A stretch of DNA of 38,326 nt from Candidatus Bathyarchaeota archaeon (GTDB taxonomy: Archaea; Thermoproteota; Bathyarchaeia; Bathyarchaeales; Bathycorpusculaceae). Where the stretch lies: assembly GCA_003165195.1 (NCBI GenBank), contig PLSP01000045.1, forward strand, positions 1-38,326. The letters are read 5' to 3'. A program made the translations under genes and the position numbers. This document shows, piece by piece, positions 26,821 through 37,655 of this stretch. Position 1 is the stretch's first letter. The number at the start of each line of letters is the position of its first letter. The notes under the pieces were generated by a model. That model ran no database searches. It was given only the letters and a program-made list of their open reading frames with translations, and was not told the origin of the DNA.

Positions 26821-27636
26821 TCAAGCCTTAATTTTAGTGGCTACTTTTAGGGCTGAGGCGGCTGCTTGCAGTTCTTTTAGCATTGCATTAGTATTGTCTT
26901 TGTGTTTTTGGGTTAGGTTGATGAATGCGCTTCCGACGATGACGCCGTCTGCCCCTGCCCCGATAATTCGCGAAACGTGTCCTGGCTTGGAGACTCCAAA
27001 GCCCACTGCCAACGGAATCTTGGCCGCCGTGAAAGGCAGCACCCGTTTGACAAGGGCGATGGTTGAATCTGAAACATCTGTTTGGGTGCCTGTGACGCCG
27101 AAGTGGGAAACGAGATACAGAAAACCCGACGAACACTCAACAATCCGTTTGAGCCGCTCGTTGGAGGTGGATGGGGCGGCTAGAAAGATTGTGTCGACAC
27201 AAGTTTTGCTTGCCGCCTTTTTGTAGTCGCCTGCTTCTTCAATGGGCAAGTCGGGTACAATGACTCCGTCTAATAGGCACTCTTTTGCTAAAGCGAAGAA
27301 TTTGTCGAGGCCCATCCTGAACACTGGGTTGTAATATGTCATGACAGCGATAGGCACGTCATGCCGCAGGCGGATTTCCTTAGCAATTTCAAGAACCTTA
27401 ATGGGAGTTGTTCCAGCCCTTAGCGCCCGTACGCTCGCAGCCTGAATTGTAGGTCCATCGGCGATGGGGTCAGAGAACGGCAAGCCAAGCTCCAGAACGT
27501 CAACGCCACCTTTGATTAATGCATCAGCAATTTTGAGAGTTAAGTCCGGCGTTGGGTCTCCAGCGGTGATGTAGCCGACGAGGGCGCCGTTTCCATTTGC
27601 TTTGGCTTTTTGGAATGCAACCGATATTGAGCTCAT
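26821..27636 (-). CDS. trpA: tryptophan synthase alpha subunit
   Basis: [51 protein letters not shown]. Confidence 0.97.
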   Translation of the reverse strand: MSSISVAFQKAKANGNGALVGYITAGDPTPDLTLKIADALIKGGVDVLELGLPFSDPIADGPTIQAASVRALRAGTTPIKVLEIAKEIRLRHDVPIAVMTYYNPVFRMGLDKFFALAKECLLDGVIVPDLPIEEAGDYKKAASKTCVDTIFLAAPSTSNERLKRIVECSSGFLYLVSHFGVTGTQTDVSDSTIALVKRVLPFTAAKIPLAVGFGVSKPGHVSRIIGAGADGVIVGSAFINLTQKHKDNTNAMLKELQAAASALKVATKIKA

Positions 27637-28835
27637 ATTTTTACCCCGATGTAATCAGCTATGGTTTCCACGTCTTTGTCGCCTCGCCCTGACAAAGTTA
27701 CAACTATGGACTGCGTCTTTTCCATTTTAGGCGCCAGTTTCATCGCATAAGCTACCGCATGAGAGGACTCCAAAGCGGGTAGAATGCCTTCTTCTCTGGA
27801 TAGAGTAAGGAAAGCTTCTACTGCTTCCTTGTCGGTCGCTGAAACGTATTGTGCCCGCTTGAGTGTTTTCAGAAAAGAATGTTCGGGTCCAACGCCTGGG
27901 TAATCTAAGCCTGCAGATATGCTGTGGGTATTTTGGATTTGCCCATTACTATCCTGGAGAAAGTACGAGAACATTCCGTGGAATACCCCTTCGGAACCCG
28001 CAGATAATGTGGCAGCATGTTTGCCTGTTTCTATGCCTTCACCTGCAGCTTCCACACCATAAAGTTTGACTACAGAGTCATCTTCAAAAAAGTAAAATGT
28101 GCCCATTGCATTGCTTCCGCCGCCCACACAAGCAACCAACGCGTCAGGCAATCTGCCTTCTTTAGTTTGGAATTGCGTTTTGATTTCTTTACCTATAACA
28201 CTTTGAAAATCCCTAACAATCATCGGGTACGGGTGTGGACCCATTGTAGACCCAATCAAGTAATAGGTAGATTCAATGTTAGTTACCCAATCCCTAAAAG
28301 CCTCATTAATGGAGTCTTTGAGGGTTTTTGTGCCCGATTCCACAGGGTGCACTTCAGCGTTTAAAAGTTTCATACGGAACACGTTGAGGCGTTGACGTTC
28401 ACAGTCTTCCGTGCCCATAAATATTTCCGCTTTCAACCCTAAAGCTGCGCAAGCTATCGCGGTGGCTACACCATGCTGTCCAGCTCCAGTCTCAGCAATT
28501 ACACGCGTTTTGCCCATTCGTTTAGCGAGCAACGCCTGTCCGAGTGTGTTGTTGATTTTGTGTGCTCCGCCGTGGGCCAAATCTTCGCGTTTGAGGTAAA
28601 TTTTAGCCCCGCCCAGCTTACGCGTCAAATTCTCAGCGTAATACAACGGGGTCGGTCTGCCCACGAAATCTGCAAGGTAATAGTCGAGTTCTTTTTGGAA
28701 GCCGGGGTCTTTCCTTGCTTGGCCGTAGGCTTCTTCCAGCTCCCTGATTGCCTCCATAAGAACTTCAGGTACGAATCGGCCGCCGTATTTCCCGTATTTG
28801 CTGTCAACTGGGTAACTGCTTATTTTATTTTGCAT
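27633..28835 (-). CDS. trpB: tryptophan synthase beta subunit
   Basis: [37 protein letters not shown]. Confidence 0.97.
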   Translation of the reverse strand: MQNKISSYPVDSKYGKYGGRFVPEVLMEAIRELEEAYGQARKDPGFQKELDYYLADFVGRPTPLYYAENLTRKLGGAKIYLKREDLAHGGAHKINNTLGQALLAKRMGKTRVIAETGAGQHGVATAIACAALGLKAEIFMGTEDCERQRLNVFRMKLLNAEVHPVESGTKTLKDSINEAFRDWVTNIESTYYLIGSTMGPHPYPMIVRDFQSVIGKEIKTQFQTKEGRLPDALVACVGGGSNAMGTFYFFEDDSVVKLYGVEAAGEGIETGKHAATLSAGSEGVFHGMFSYFLQDSNGQIQNTHSISAGLDYPGVGPEHSFLKTLKRAQYVSATDKEAVEAFLTLSREEGILPALESSHAVAYAMKLAPKMEKTQSIVVTLSGRGDKDVETIADYIGVKI

Positions 28836-29604
28836 TCACAAACTCCTTGACCTTCTGTTCAATATCGCTGCTTGACATTATGGCTGATCCGATAAGGAAA
28901 GCTCGTGCGCCAGCCTGTTTCAAAAACTCTATGTCTGCGGTTGTGTTGATGCCGCTTTCACTAACAACCAGTTTGCCGTTAGACCCGTTTTCAGCCAGAA
29001 TTCTCTTCGTCACGCCCAAATCAACCTTTAATGTGGATAGGTTGCGGTTGTTTATTCCAACCAAATCTGCGCCTGAAGTTACGGCAGAGCAAAACTCCGC
29101 TTTAGTGTGTGTTTCAAGCAGAACTTCAAGCCCCAACAGATGGGCTCCAAGTATCATTTCATCCACGCTTTTCTCGATGTAGCCTCTATCAAAGAGCGCT
29201 TGAATCAACAAAACAGCGTTTGCCCCCATCTTATAAGCCGACTGGATCTGCACCGGACTCACAATTATGTCTTTCATAAGAATAGGCAACTTCACTGCCC
29301 CTCGAGCCTGAGCTAACGCTTCAAGCGAACCGCTGAACTGCCTGGGTTCAGTTAACACAGATAACCCTGTTGCTCCGCCTCTTTGCATTGCCTTCGCAAT
29401 CTCGCCTGCATCAATGTTTGATCTTATGACGCCAGCGGATGGTGAAGCAGCTTTAATTTCACTTATAACAGGAGCTGCTTTGCAGTTTAGAATTGCCTGC
29501 TTTAAACTGACATGGATACGTTCTGAGGGTTGAGCTTGATCGTAATATTCGTCATCAACGTTTATTTGTGCTACCCGGGCCAGCACATCAAGATAATCAC
29601 GCAT
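28825..29604 (-). CDS. trpC: indole-3-glycerol phosphate synthase (start likely 29604)
   Basis: [48 protein letters not shown]. Confidence 0.95.
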   Translation of the reverse strand: MRDYLDVLARVAQINVDDEYYDQAQPSERIHVSLKQAILNCKAAPVISEIKAASPSAGVIRSNIDAGEIAKAMQRGGATGLSVLTEPRQFSGSLEALAQARGAVKLPILMKDIIVSPVQIQSAYKMGANAVLLIQALFDRGYIEKSVDEMILGAHLLGLEVLLETHTKAEFCSAVTSGADLVGINNRNLSTLKVDLGVTKRILAENGSNGKLVVSESGINTTADIEFLKQAGARAFLIGSAIMSSSDIEQKVKEFVNAK

Positions 29605-30658
29605 ATTTCTCTTCAAACTCCTTAAGTTTAGACTCACTACCCCCCGAAGCCACAATTAAACCTTTAAGCTTACGGTAGGCAGCACCACTTATGATTGATT
29701 CACGAGCTAACTCCATACCCCCTTCAAAATCCTCAGCTCCCCCGCCAACAACAATTCCTGCAGCACTGTTAACAAGGGCAAACTCCACTTTGGGATCGTC
29801 GAGGGCAAGATTGCCGCTCACAATTCTGAAGAAAACTTCAGCGTTTTCCTGGGCGGCTGCCAACTTCAAATCTGCAATGGATGCTTTCTCTACTTTGAAA
29901 TCGCTTGGAGAAACCTCAAACTCTTGTACTTCGCCGTTCTTTAACCATGCAACAACGGTTTTTCCAACAGTTGACACCTCATCCAAACCATCTAAACCGT
30001 GGACAACCATGGCTTCTTCACAGCCCAAACGTTTCAAAGCATAAGCCAACGGCGCAGTCAACTTCTGGTCGTAAACTCCTAAGAGCTGCGCGTTTGCAGA
30101 TGCAGGGTTAGTTAATGGACCCAGAAGGTTGAAAACGGTGCGAATGCCAATTTCCCGTCTCGGTTCAGCCGCATACATCATTGCAGGATGAAAAGCTGGG
30201 GCAAACATGAAGCCGATGCCCACCGTCTCAATGATGCGCTCAACCTCTTTAGGCTGCAAATCTAAATTGAGCCCAAGCTTTTCCAGCACGTCGGCGCTTC
30301 CACTTTTGCTTGTAACCGCCCTGTTCCCATGCTTAGCAACTGCGACACCTGCGCCCGCAATCACGAATGCCGCTGCAGTGCTGACGTTGAAAGTTTTGAT
30401 TTTGTCTCCGCCCGTACCGCAAGTGTCAACAAGGCGGCTTTGCACATGGGGGTGGATTTTGATGCTGTGCTCGCGCATTACCGCGGCAAAAGCAATTAGT
30501 TCCTCAACAGCTTCGCCTTTCATTCGCAATGCTGTTAGAAAAGCCGCTGTCTGCGAGCTTGTTGCTTTACCTGAAATGACTTCACGCATGATTTCCCCTG
30601 ACTCATCGCTTGTTAAGCTGTTGCCTTCAATGAGTTTCTGTATGCCTTCCCGAATCAT
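29597..30658 (-). CDS. trpD: anthranilate phosphoribosyltransferase
   Basis: VDTCGTGGDKIKTFNVSTAAAFVIAGAGVAVAKHGNRAVTSKSGSADVLE. Confidence 0.97.
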   Translation of the reverse strand: MIREGIQKLIEGNSLTSDESGEIMREVISGKATSSQTAAFLTALRMKGEAVEELIAFAAVMREHSIKIHPHVQSRLVDTCGTGGDKIKTFNVSTAAAFVIAGAGVAVAKHGNRAVTSKSGSADVLEKLGLNLDLQPKEVERIIETVGIGFMFAPAFHPAMMYAAEPRREIGIRTVFNLLGPLTNPASANAQLLGVYDQKLTAPLAYALKRLGCEEAMVVHGLDGLDEVSTVGKTVVAWLKNGEVQEFEVSPSDFKVEKASIADLKLAAAQENAEVFFRIVSGNLALDDPKVEFALVNSAAGIVVGGGAEDFEGGMELARESIISGAAYRKLKGLIVASGGSESKLKEFEEKYA

Positions 30659-31242
30659 GGCCGATTTCCATCCAAGAAGTTTTTAATTATAATTTTGCCG
30701 TCTTCGCAAAGAATCGACTCAGGGTGGAATTGGACGCCGTCAATTGGAAATTTGACATGCCTAACCGCCATAATTTCCCCGTCATCAATACATTCAGCAC
30801 TGATTTCAAGACACGACGGAACAGATGAGCGTTCTCCTGCTAGCGAGTGATACCGCGTAGCCGTGAAGGGATTGCGAACGCCTTTAAAGATGCCCTTTTG
30901 GTCATGTTCTATGGTGCAGGTTTTGCCGTGCATTAGACGCTTGGCATGGACGATTTTGCCGCCAAAAGCATGGATTATTCCCTGATGCCCCAGACAGACA
31001 CCTAAAGTGGGAATGGAAGGGCTCATTGTTTGAAGGATTTTTGTGCACACCCCGAAGTACTTTTCATCTTCAGGGGTACCTGGCCCCGGTGAGATAACTA
31101 TTCGGTCAGGATTTAGCAGCCTCAATTCTTCCAACGTTACTTTGTTGTTTCTGTAGACTATTGGTTCAGCGCCCAACTCGCCGATGTACTGTACTATGTT
31201 ATACACAAATGAGTCGTAGTTGTCAATCACAACAACCTTCAC
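30655..31242 (-). CDS. trpG: anthranilate synthase component II (glutamine amidotransferase)
   Basis: VIDNYDSFVYNIVQY, ISPGPGTPEDE, PTLGVCLGHQGI, GVQFHPESI. Confidence 0.96.
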   Translation of the reverse strand: MKVVVIDNYDSFVYNIVQYIGELGAEPIVYRNNKVTLEELRLLNPDRIVISPGPGTPEDEKYFGVCTKILQTMSPSIPTLGVCLGHQGIIHAFGGKIVHAKRLMHGKTCTIEHDQKGIFKGVRNPFTATRYHSLAGERSSVPSCLEISAECIDDGEIMAVRHVKFPIDGVQFHPESILCEDGKIIIKNFLDGNRP

Positions 31243-32646
31243 TTAGGCGCACCTCCAGCCATCTCCAGCGCCTTCATAAGCGCCCTTGCTTTGTGTTCCG
31301 TTTCAAACCACTCCTGCTCTGGTACAGAATCAGCTACGACGCCTCCGCCTGCTTGGATGTAGGCTTGGTTTTTGTCGGCGAAGAGAGTGCGGATGGTTAT
31401 GGCGAAGTCTGCGTTGCCATTGTAGGAAAAGTAGCCGACGGCTCCAGCATAGGGCCCACGCCTAGCAGGTTCCAACTCGTCAATTATCTCCATTGCCCGC
31501 ACCTTTGGGGCTCCAGAAACCGTTCCCGCAGGAAAAACAGCCCGCAGTGCATCGTAACTTTGAAGATTATCGCGAAGCTGCCCCACTACTCGAGAAACAA
31601 TGTGTTGCACATGACTGTACTGATGGACTTTCATGAATTCGGGAACATGAACACTTCCAAACTTAGAGATTCTGCCCACATCGTTTCGCGCTAAATCAAC
31701 AAGCATTACATGTTCAGCCCGTTCTTTTGGGTCGGCTAATAATTCAGCGACTAATCTGTCGTTTTCGACTGGATCTTGAGCAACCGGTCGGGTGCCTGCA
31801 ATTGGGAAGGTTTCAACCGTCCTATCTTCGACTCGGACAAGCATTTCTGGGCTTGCTCCAACGATTTGCCGCTCGTTGGACTTGTAAAAGAACATGTAGG
31901 GAGACGGGTTGATGGTTCTGAGCGCCTCATAGAATGGGACCAAATTGCCGTTTGTTTGGAACTGGAAGCGTTTAGAGGGAACAACTTGGAAGATGTCTCC
32001 AGCGGTTATGTATTCTTTTGCTTTTTGTACTGCTGCCTCATAGGTTTCTTTTCTTATGTTTACTTTGGGCTCAGTGTATGTTAACAATTCTTGGTCAATA
32101 GGCTGCTTCAGCAGGTGTTCAACCTCAGGTAGACGGTTTTCGCCGCGGTAATAGTAGTAGGCTTGTTTTTTTATATGGTTGAAAGCTAAGCCGTCATCAA
32201 ATATGCCCATTTCTAAGTCGGGAAAACCCAGTTCTGCTTTCCCATTCTCCGGTAGGCTTTCCCAGTAGTGAACAGCATCATAGGAAATATATCCGACTGC
32301 TCCGCCGACGAATCGAAATTCGCTGTTGGAAGAGGCTTGATCTTTGAGGAGGCGCTCTAAAATTTGGAGTGGGTCTTTTGTTTGCTCCGTGATTGTTTGT
32401 CCTGTTTGTTGATTTTGGATTTGGGCTATGCCGTTTTTTGTTTGGAGGGTTATTTTTGGGTCGAATCCAATAAACGAGTATTGGGCTAGTTTTTTTGGTC
32501 CTTCGATGGATTCTAAAAGATAGGTTGTTTGGTATTGTTTTTGGAGTTTTGAAAATATTTCGAGGGGTTGCTGTTGGAGCGAAATCTGTTGGATTTTTAG
32601 GGCGTCTGCTGATTTAGGTTTTGTTGTGCCAAAGGCGATTCCCCAT
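31239..32646 (-). CDS. trpE: anthranilate synthase component I (apparent 1-nt frameshift between about 32619 and 32644)
   Basis: The open frame extends upstream of tool start 32210 through YQTTYLLESIEGPKKLAQYSFIGFDPKI and FRFVGGAVGYISYDAVHYWE; C-terminal chorismate-binding motifs AGTRPVAQDP, GTVSGAPKVRAMEII. ATG at 32646 has SD AAGGAG (32661-32656) but is out of frame by 1 nt. Confidence 0.93.
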
Positions 32647-32702
32647 TTGCTTCTGCTCCTTATGTTCTGAACCAGACTACAACGTACTATTTAAGGCTTA
32701 TT

Positions 32703-32708
32703 TGTACA
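32703..32708. promoter_or_regulatory. TGTACA hexamer next to the trpE box A; candidate TRP-box-like site
   Basis: Minus strand TGTACAaataagccTTAAATAGTACG just upstream of trpE. Confidence 0.3.
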
Positions 32709-32715
32709 GAAACGT

Positions 32716-33060
32716 TCATTTAGGAGTTTTGAGCACCATATTCATCCAATCAAAATAAGCTTTCGAACCCTCAACAATCGGCAAAGCCAAAACCTCCGGC
32801 ACCTCATAACTATGCATGCCCCGAACATGCTCAACAACCTCCTCAAACAAATCAATCCGCGACTTCATAACAATCAAACATTCTTCAGCGTGGTCAATTT
32901 TGCCAAGCCAATAAAAAGAAGACGAAACAGAATTGATGATGTTTCCGCAGGCAATCAAGTGATTATCCAAAAGGGTCTGGGTTATTTTTTCCGCTTGCGC
33001 TTTATCTTTGGCAGTAACTAAAATTACTATGTAACTGTTTTTCAAAGAACTTTTCCCCAA
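32716..33060 (-). CDS. cutA: divalent cation tolerance protein CutA1
   Basis: VTAKDKAQAEKITQTLLDNHLIACGNIINSVSSSFYWLGKIDHAEECLIVMKS; HSYEVPEVLALPI. Confidence 0.95.
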   Translation of the reverse strand: MGKSSLKNSYIVILVTAKDKAQAEKITQTLLDNHLIACGNIINSVSSSFYWLGKIDHAEECLIVMKSRIDLFEEVVEHVRGMHSYEVPEVLALPIVEGSKAYFDWMNMVLKTPK

Positions 33061-33198
33061 AATGTTGGTTTAAGCAAATAAATAAAGTCTTAGGCAATTT
33101 GGCCATGAGAAGTCTTGGATTTAGCGAAACATGATTTAAATTTGTGTTTCCTCTATGTGGTATAGAGATATGTTAGGTAAGTACTGGAGGGATGTCGT

Positions 33199-33699
33199 TT
33201 GATTGAAGAACAGCTTAAAGTGCTAAAAGGATTTAATGACGCAACTAAAGGCATGGATCTAAACGCGTTTTCGAAAAAACTCAATTTAACCACAGCTGAA
33301 ACCATAGAACAAATGAAACAGCTTGCAAAAGAAGGATTTCTGCAGAAAGTCGGTGGAGGATATGGAATAGCGCATAAAGGGAAAGCAGCGTTAAAGGCAC
33401 TTTTGCCTGTTCCTGAAGGGATGAGTTTCCAGTTCTACTGTGCGTTAACCCAGCCTATCCAGCTCTCGGCAGCCACGCTTAAAGAGTTTTATTTAGCTGT
33501 CAGGCAGGTCAGCTTAGAATCATTAGAGTTTCATCTCTACCGAAGCGACTTTGAAAACTGGGTAAGAGACGCAGGCAAAGACCCAGAGCTTGCGCATGAA
33601 ATTAGCCATCTCAGAGAAGACGAAATTAGAGGTGACGAATTAAGAACCGAGCTTCTAAAACTGCTTGATAATGCGTACAGCATCCGAGAACTTATCTAA
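33199..33699 (+). CDS. wHTH protein with DUF5752-like C-terminal domain
   Basis: N-terminal wHTH; EFHLYRSDFENWVRDAGKDPELAHEISHL. Confidence 0.6.
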   Translation: MIEEQLKVLKGFNDATKGMDLNAFSKKLNLTTAETIEQMKQLAKEGFLQKVGGGYGIAHKGKAALKALLPVPEGMSFQFYCALTQPIQLSAATLKEFYLAVRQVSLESLEFHLYRSDFENWVRDAGKDPELAHEISHLREDEIRGDELRTELLKLLDNAYSIRELI

Positions 33700-33710
33700 C
33701 CAGCCCCTTC

Positions 33711-34226
33711 TTACTGGTTTAGCCTTTTCCACCATTCTGGAACTCTTGCATTTTCTCTACAGTCCCAAGAGTCAAATGGCTTAATGTCCAAAACGGGTGT
33801 ACCATCATAGGCGTCTAAGCCGCGTACAGTCAAGACGTTACTTTCAACCTTCAACAGTTCCACCAGTGTTAACCCAATTGGATTTGGACGCATGTTAGTT
33901 CTAAGGGAAAAGACCCCAAGCAGAGGCATATCCATGCGGCCTCTCGGATGGAACTTTAAACCACGCTGCTGATTGGCAACTTCGTGTAGCCAGAAAAGCA
34001 CAAACACATGAGAAAAACCCTCAACTCCATCTAAGCCTTCAATCAAATCGTTGTTTAGGATTATTTGGCAGGTTCTGGATTTGTCTTTAACTTCGTTGCC
34101 GACTGCTTCAGTTTTAACATAGCCTATGGGAGTTAACTCGATTTTTCGGTTAAAAAACATTCGGTCCCCATCCTCAACTTTCAGTGAGCGATAGAAACTA
34201 TTTAAAGATTCGATTGGGCGAGACAT
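33711..34226 (-). CDS. TsaA/TrmO-like tRNA methyltransferase
   Basis: IELTPIGYVKTE, VEGFSHVFVLFWLHE, GVFSLRTNMRPNPIGLTLVELL, GTPVLDIKPF. Confidence 0.9.
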   Translation of the reverse strand: MSRPIESLNSFYRSLKVEDGDRMFFNRKIELTPIGYVKTEAVGNEVKDKSRTCQIILNNDLIEGLDGVEGFSHVFVLFWLHEVANQQRGLKFHPRGRMDMPLLGVFSLRTNMRPNPIGLTLVELLKVESNVLTVRGLDAYDGTPVLDIKPFDSWDCRENARVPEWWKRLNQ

Positions 34227-34262
34227 GCAAAAGTATTATTCTTTCCTAGAGAAGAGTCTATT

Positions 34263-34928
34263 ATGTTGCGTATTGGCCACAGGGGCGCTGGAGCTTATGT
34301 GCCCGAAAATACATTGGCTAGTTTTAAAAAAGCGCTGGAAATCGGTGTTAACGCTGTAGAGTTGGACGTAAGAAAAACTAAAGATGGACAGCTAGTTGTT
34401 ATTCACGATGCTGATGTTAAGAGAACAACGGATGGAGAAGGATTGGTTTGCGAGCTCACACTTGACCAAATCAAGGGTCTTTCATCTAATGGTGAAAAGG
34501 TTCCGACTTTAGAGGAAACGCTGGATTTTTTGGACAAGAAAATAAAGGTATTTGTTGAGCTAAAGGAAGCTGGTTATGAGGAGCAAGTGCTATCTTTAGT
34601 GTGCAAAAAGGGCTTGGAGAAAAATGTAGTTATCGTTTCTTTTCTCGAAGATGCTCTTAGAAAGGTACGGAAACTCGATGGAGACATTGAGACGGGGCTA
34701 ATTTACGCTAAACACAGCAATCCTCTCAAAGCAGCATTGGATTTGAAAGCTAACTACCTTCTTGCACTCTACCGATTTACTCACACCGCTACAGTTGAGA
34801 AAGCCCATCAGAACGGGTTAAAAGTGGTGGTTTGGACAATAAATAACCCCGAGGAAGCTGCTGAGTACGCTAAGAAGGGCGTGGACGGAATAGCTAGCGA
34901 TAAACCCGACATTCTTAACGACGTTTAG
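34263..34928 (+). CDS. glycerophosphodiester phosphodiesterase
   Basis: RIGHRGAGAYVPENTLASFKKALEIGVNAVELDVRKTKDGQLVVIHD. Confidence 0.94.
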   Translation: MLRIGHRGAGAYVPENTLASFKKALEIGVNAVELDVRKTKDGQLVVIHDADVKRTTDGEGLVCELTLDQIKGLSSNGEKVPTLEETLDFLDKKIKVFVELKEAGYEEQVLSLVCKKGLEKNVVIVSFLEDALRKVRKLDGDIETGLIYAKHSNPLKAALDLKANYLLALYRFTHTATVEKAHQNGLKVVVWTINNPEEAAEYAKKGVDGIASDKPDILNDV

Positions 34929-35851
34929 TGAATATCCAACTGAGCATTAATAATCTGCATTATCTGTTCTGCATCCTCTTTACTCTCATCATTCAACGGG
35001 GTTAACTGAATTTCACCAGCAGATTTGACCCCGAAACCAAGTTCCGCTGCCCGCTTAAGCTGATCTTGGTCAAAAACTTCCGCTTCGCCGACTTTGCCTT
35101 TTGCTCCATGCAACTTAAGAATGGCTACTCCGACAGCGTCGATTGCTACTCGGTCTCGGCTTGCAAGCAAAAGGTTAGGCTCCACTAACTTGCCCTGCTC
35201 GGGACCGCCAGTTACGAAGGCTTTGATGCCGTCCATTAAAACAAAGTCCAAATTGTAGTTGCTGTTTATTTCGGCAATCATCTGCCGCTGGTAAGGCGAG
35301 CCATGGAGCTCCCACATGTAATCATACATTCCGCCTGGAACCTTTTTTGCCACTAAGCCTACTGAGTTTTTCATTGAAAGCGTAAAGTGTCCACCGAACC
35401 GATGGGTTTTAAGGCAGCAGGTTTGAACGACCTTGTCAGCGTCATGAAATAATTTTGCCAAATAGAAGCCTTTAATCCAATGGGTGCCTTCCCGCTCCAC
35501 TTTAAGCCAGTCTTCTTTTCCCACGTTATTTAAAACAACAGCTTTAAACCCCAGTTCCTGAGACAGAGCTAAAACGCCCATTTGCTCTAGTACTTCTTCA
35601 GTGTTGCCCATGCCGCTGCGTTCAGCCATCGTAATACCGCCTGCTCCAGCCGCCTTCAAAGATTCAATCAGAATCCTTAGCGTATCTATGTGTGTTGATG
35701 CTGGAAACGGATCAGCACTGTTATAGTTAGCTTTCAAAGCTACTTGCTTGCCAGCATAGTCTGAAAGGTCGAATTTTTTAAGTAACGAAGGGATACCTGT
35801 TGTGCGGTCTGTTGTTTTAAGAATAAAAACTTCACCTTTCGGGTTTGCCAT
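34925..35851 (-). CDS. DUF362 domain protein
   Basis: VALKANYNSADPFPASTHIDTLRILIESLKAAGAGGITMAERSGMGNTEEVLEQMG; NSVGLVAKKVPGG. Confidence 0.8.
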   Translation of the reverse strand: MANPKGEVFILKTTDRTTGIPSLLKKFDLSDYAGKQVALKANYNSADPFPASTHIDTLRILIESLKAAGAGGITMAERSGMGNTEEVLEQMGVLALSQELGFKAVVLNNVGKEDWLKVEREGTHWIKGFYLAKLFHDADKVVQTCCLKTHRFGGHFTLSMKNSVGLVAKKVPGGMYDYMWELHGSPYQRQMIAEINSNYNLDFVLMDGIKAFVTGGPEQGKLVEPNLLLASRDRVAIDAVGVAILKLHGAKGKVGEAEVFDQDQLKRAAELGFGVKSAGEIQLTPLNDESKEDAEQIMQIINAQLDIH

Positions 35852-35974
35852 AAAAATTCTCCATTAAAGTTAAAGAGATCGTTTGTTATTAGTTTTTCAC
35901 TGCATCAAGCTGAAACAACAAACCGCAAGCTCTATATTATGCAGTGAAGCCATTTTTGAAAAGCAAGAAAGTGC

Positions 35975-36052
35975 GGGTCCGTAGCTCAGTCAGGCTAGAG
36001 CATCGGACTCTTAATCCGAGGGTCGCGGGTTCAATTCCCGTCGGACCCGCCA
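35975..36052 (+). tRNA. tRNA-Lys(CTT), CCA encoded
   Basis: Cloverleaf: acceptor GGGTCCG/CGGACCC, D-stem GCTC/GAGC, anticodon stem TCGGA/TCCGA with loop CTCTTAA, T-arm GCGGG TTCAATT CCCGT, then G-CCA. TATA-like TCTATATTATG upstream. Confidence 0.96.
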
Positions 36053-36060
36053 AAATTCAA

Positions 36061-36990
36061 TTAAAGTTTCTGACGACTCGGTCGTTTCTGTATTTCATCC
36101 GAAGGGTTTCTTGGCATGTTAGGTTTGTTTTCAGTACTAAGGAGCTGCTTTAGGCGCCAGACAAGTACATCGCGGTCATTGGATTGTTGTAGCTTCCATA
36201 ATTCACGGTATTCTCTAAATTGTTGCCCTGAAATTTTGCCCTTTGACTGTAGTTCCCCTAACAGTTTTACAAAGCTTTGAAGGTCCAATTGCTCGTCGGT
36301 TATCGTTGCGTTTTTCTTTTCTTCAGCCGAGTGTTCAGTGTCTGGGGGAGGGTAGGTCTGGTATAAGAAACGGGTAAAATACAATGTATCCCAGCTATGA
36401 GTTAGGGGCAAACTGTTTTTGGCTTTAAGTAGCTCCGTGGAGTATTGCTCATATTCCTGTCCAAGCGAAAGGTACTTTGTTTGGGCAGCAAACGAGTCCG
36501 CTACACGATTATCGAAATGGCGCAGATGCTGATTACTGAAAATGGGCAGGACTGTGCCAGTTTCATAGTTAAAGCAATAGATGATTTTTTTGACAAGTTG
36601 CTTGTCTTGTCCTAAACCGCCTATTTTTTCCCAAGGTGCGTCCACTTTTTGTGCTAAAGACTTTCTGCTGTCTACTGCAATACGGAGTAGATTTTTGAAG
36701 TCTTGGATTTGAAGTCGAGTGTTACGATAAATGTTGCTGCTGTTAAGGGTTGGGTTACCGAAAGGCTTGAGGGATGCTTCTAACAGACGGAAGAACTCGC
36801 CGACCTCATCGGGGTTTAATTTGAACAGCTTATCGGGGTCCAACCACTCTATCGAGCGGAGGTTTTCTGTAAAAGGAAATTTCTGCCTAAATTCTCTTAA
36901 GCGACCAAACTCAATTTCAACTTCATGTTTAATTGAGCAGTTTTTATCGAAAGCATTTGCTTTCTCAAGCATTGAATTAATTCGAGACAT
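36061..36990 (-). CDS. hypothetical protein
   Basis: 309-aa ORF starting 8 nt after the tRNA 3' end on the opposite strand; no family recognised. Confidence 0.6.
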   Translation of the reverse strand: MSRINSMLEKANAFDKNCSIKHEVEIEFGRLREFRQKFPFTENLRSIEWLDPDKLFKLNPDEVGEFFRLLEASLKPFGNPTLNSSNIYRNTRLQIQDFKNLLRIAVDSRKSLAQKVDAPWEKIGGLGQDKQLVKKIIYCFNYETGTVLPIFSNQHLRHFDNRVADSFAAQTKYLSLGQEYEQYSTELLKAKNSLPLTHSWDTLYFTRFLYQTYPPPDTEHSAEEKKNATITDEQLDLQSFVKLLGELQSKGKISGQQFREYRELWKLQQSNDRDVLVWRLKQLLSTENKPNMPRNPSDEIQKRPSRQKL

Positions 36991-37091
36991 TTCGACCCTA
37001 CATGTATTCGTTAATCTGTGCTATTAAGCTTCAACAGTTTCAAACTTTTGGTGACTAAATAATGAGTTGCCTCGTTAAGTTTATCAGACAA

Positions 37092-37376
37092 TTAAGTTCT
37101 TTTTTCAACTGCCCGTCGAATGTTGTGCAGGAATAAGGGAATTATCCAAAGCATAAATCTCAACGGGATGCCATCGCCTACCGGTATCTTCCAAGTCCAA
37201 AAGAAAGGCAGTGCTGAGACAAAAAAGATTGCTGCACCGATTAACTGCGTGTTCCTCATAAGGGTGTAGTGCTTCATTATTTCACTAGGTTTATCTTTGT
37301 CAGCCAAAATTGATGTACCTAGAACTGCAAGAACCGTAAATAATCCTCCAAGGTCTAAAGCGTAGAGGATAGACAC
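37092..37376 (-). CDS. small membrane protein
   Basis: 94 aa with several hydrophobic segments. Confidence 0.55.
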   Translation of the reverse strand: MSILYALDLGGLFTVLAVLGTSILADKDKPSEIMKHYTLMRNTQLIGAAIFFVSALPFFWTWKIPVGDGIPLRFMLWIIPLFLHNIRRAVEKRT

Positions 37377-37533
37377 ATTCTGTGTCGATAACTTGCTGAA
37401 TATTAGCTAGTTGAAGAGAAATGGTTCAATAGATACCACGAAAAGAAGAAAGATGTTTAGGTAAACTGCACGTGAAGTTTCTATGCGTAAGTTTTGTCTT
37501 GCGCGGGTATATGGGTATTAGGCGCTGACCAGG

Positions 37534-37641
37534 ATGAGAAAGCTGAAAGCAAATTACAATGAGGTCGGAGAGAGAATTATGCGGGCTTTGGGTGTTGATC
37601 GCTCTGCCCTCGATGGGTCCCTTGAGAACTTTTTTGTGTGA
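37534..37641 (+). CDS. possible 35-aa small ORF
   Basis: MRKLKANYNEVGERIMRALGVDRSALDGSLENFFV*; weak support. Confidence 0.2.
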   Translation: MRKLKANYNEVGERIMRALGVDRSALDGSLENFFV

Positions 37642-37655
37642 GTTGCAATATAGCG

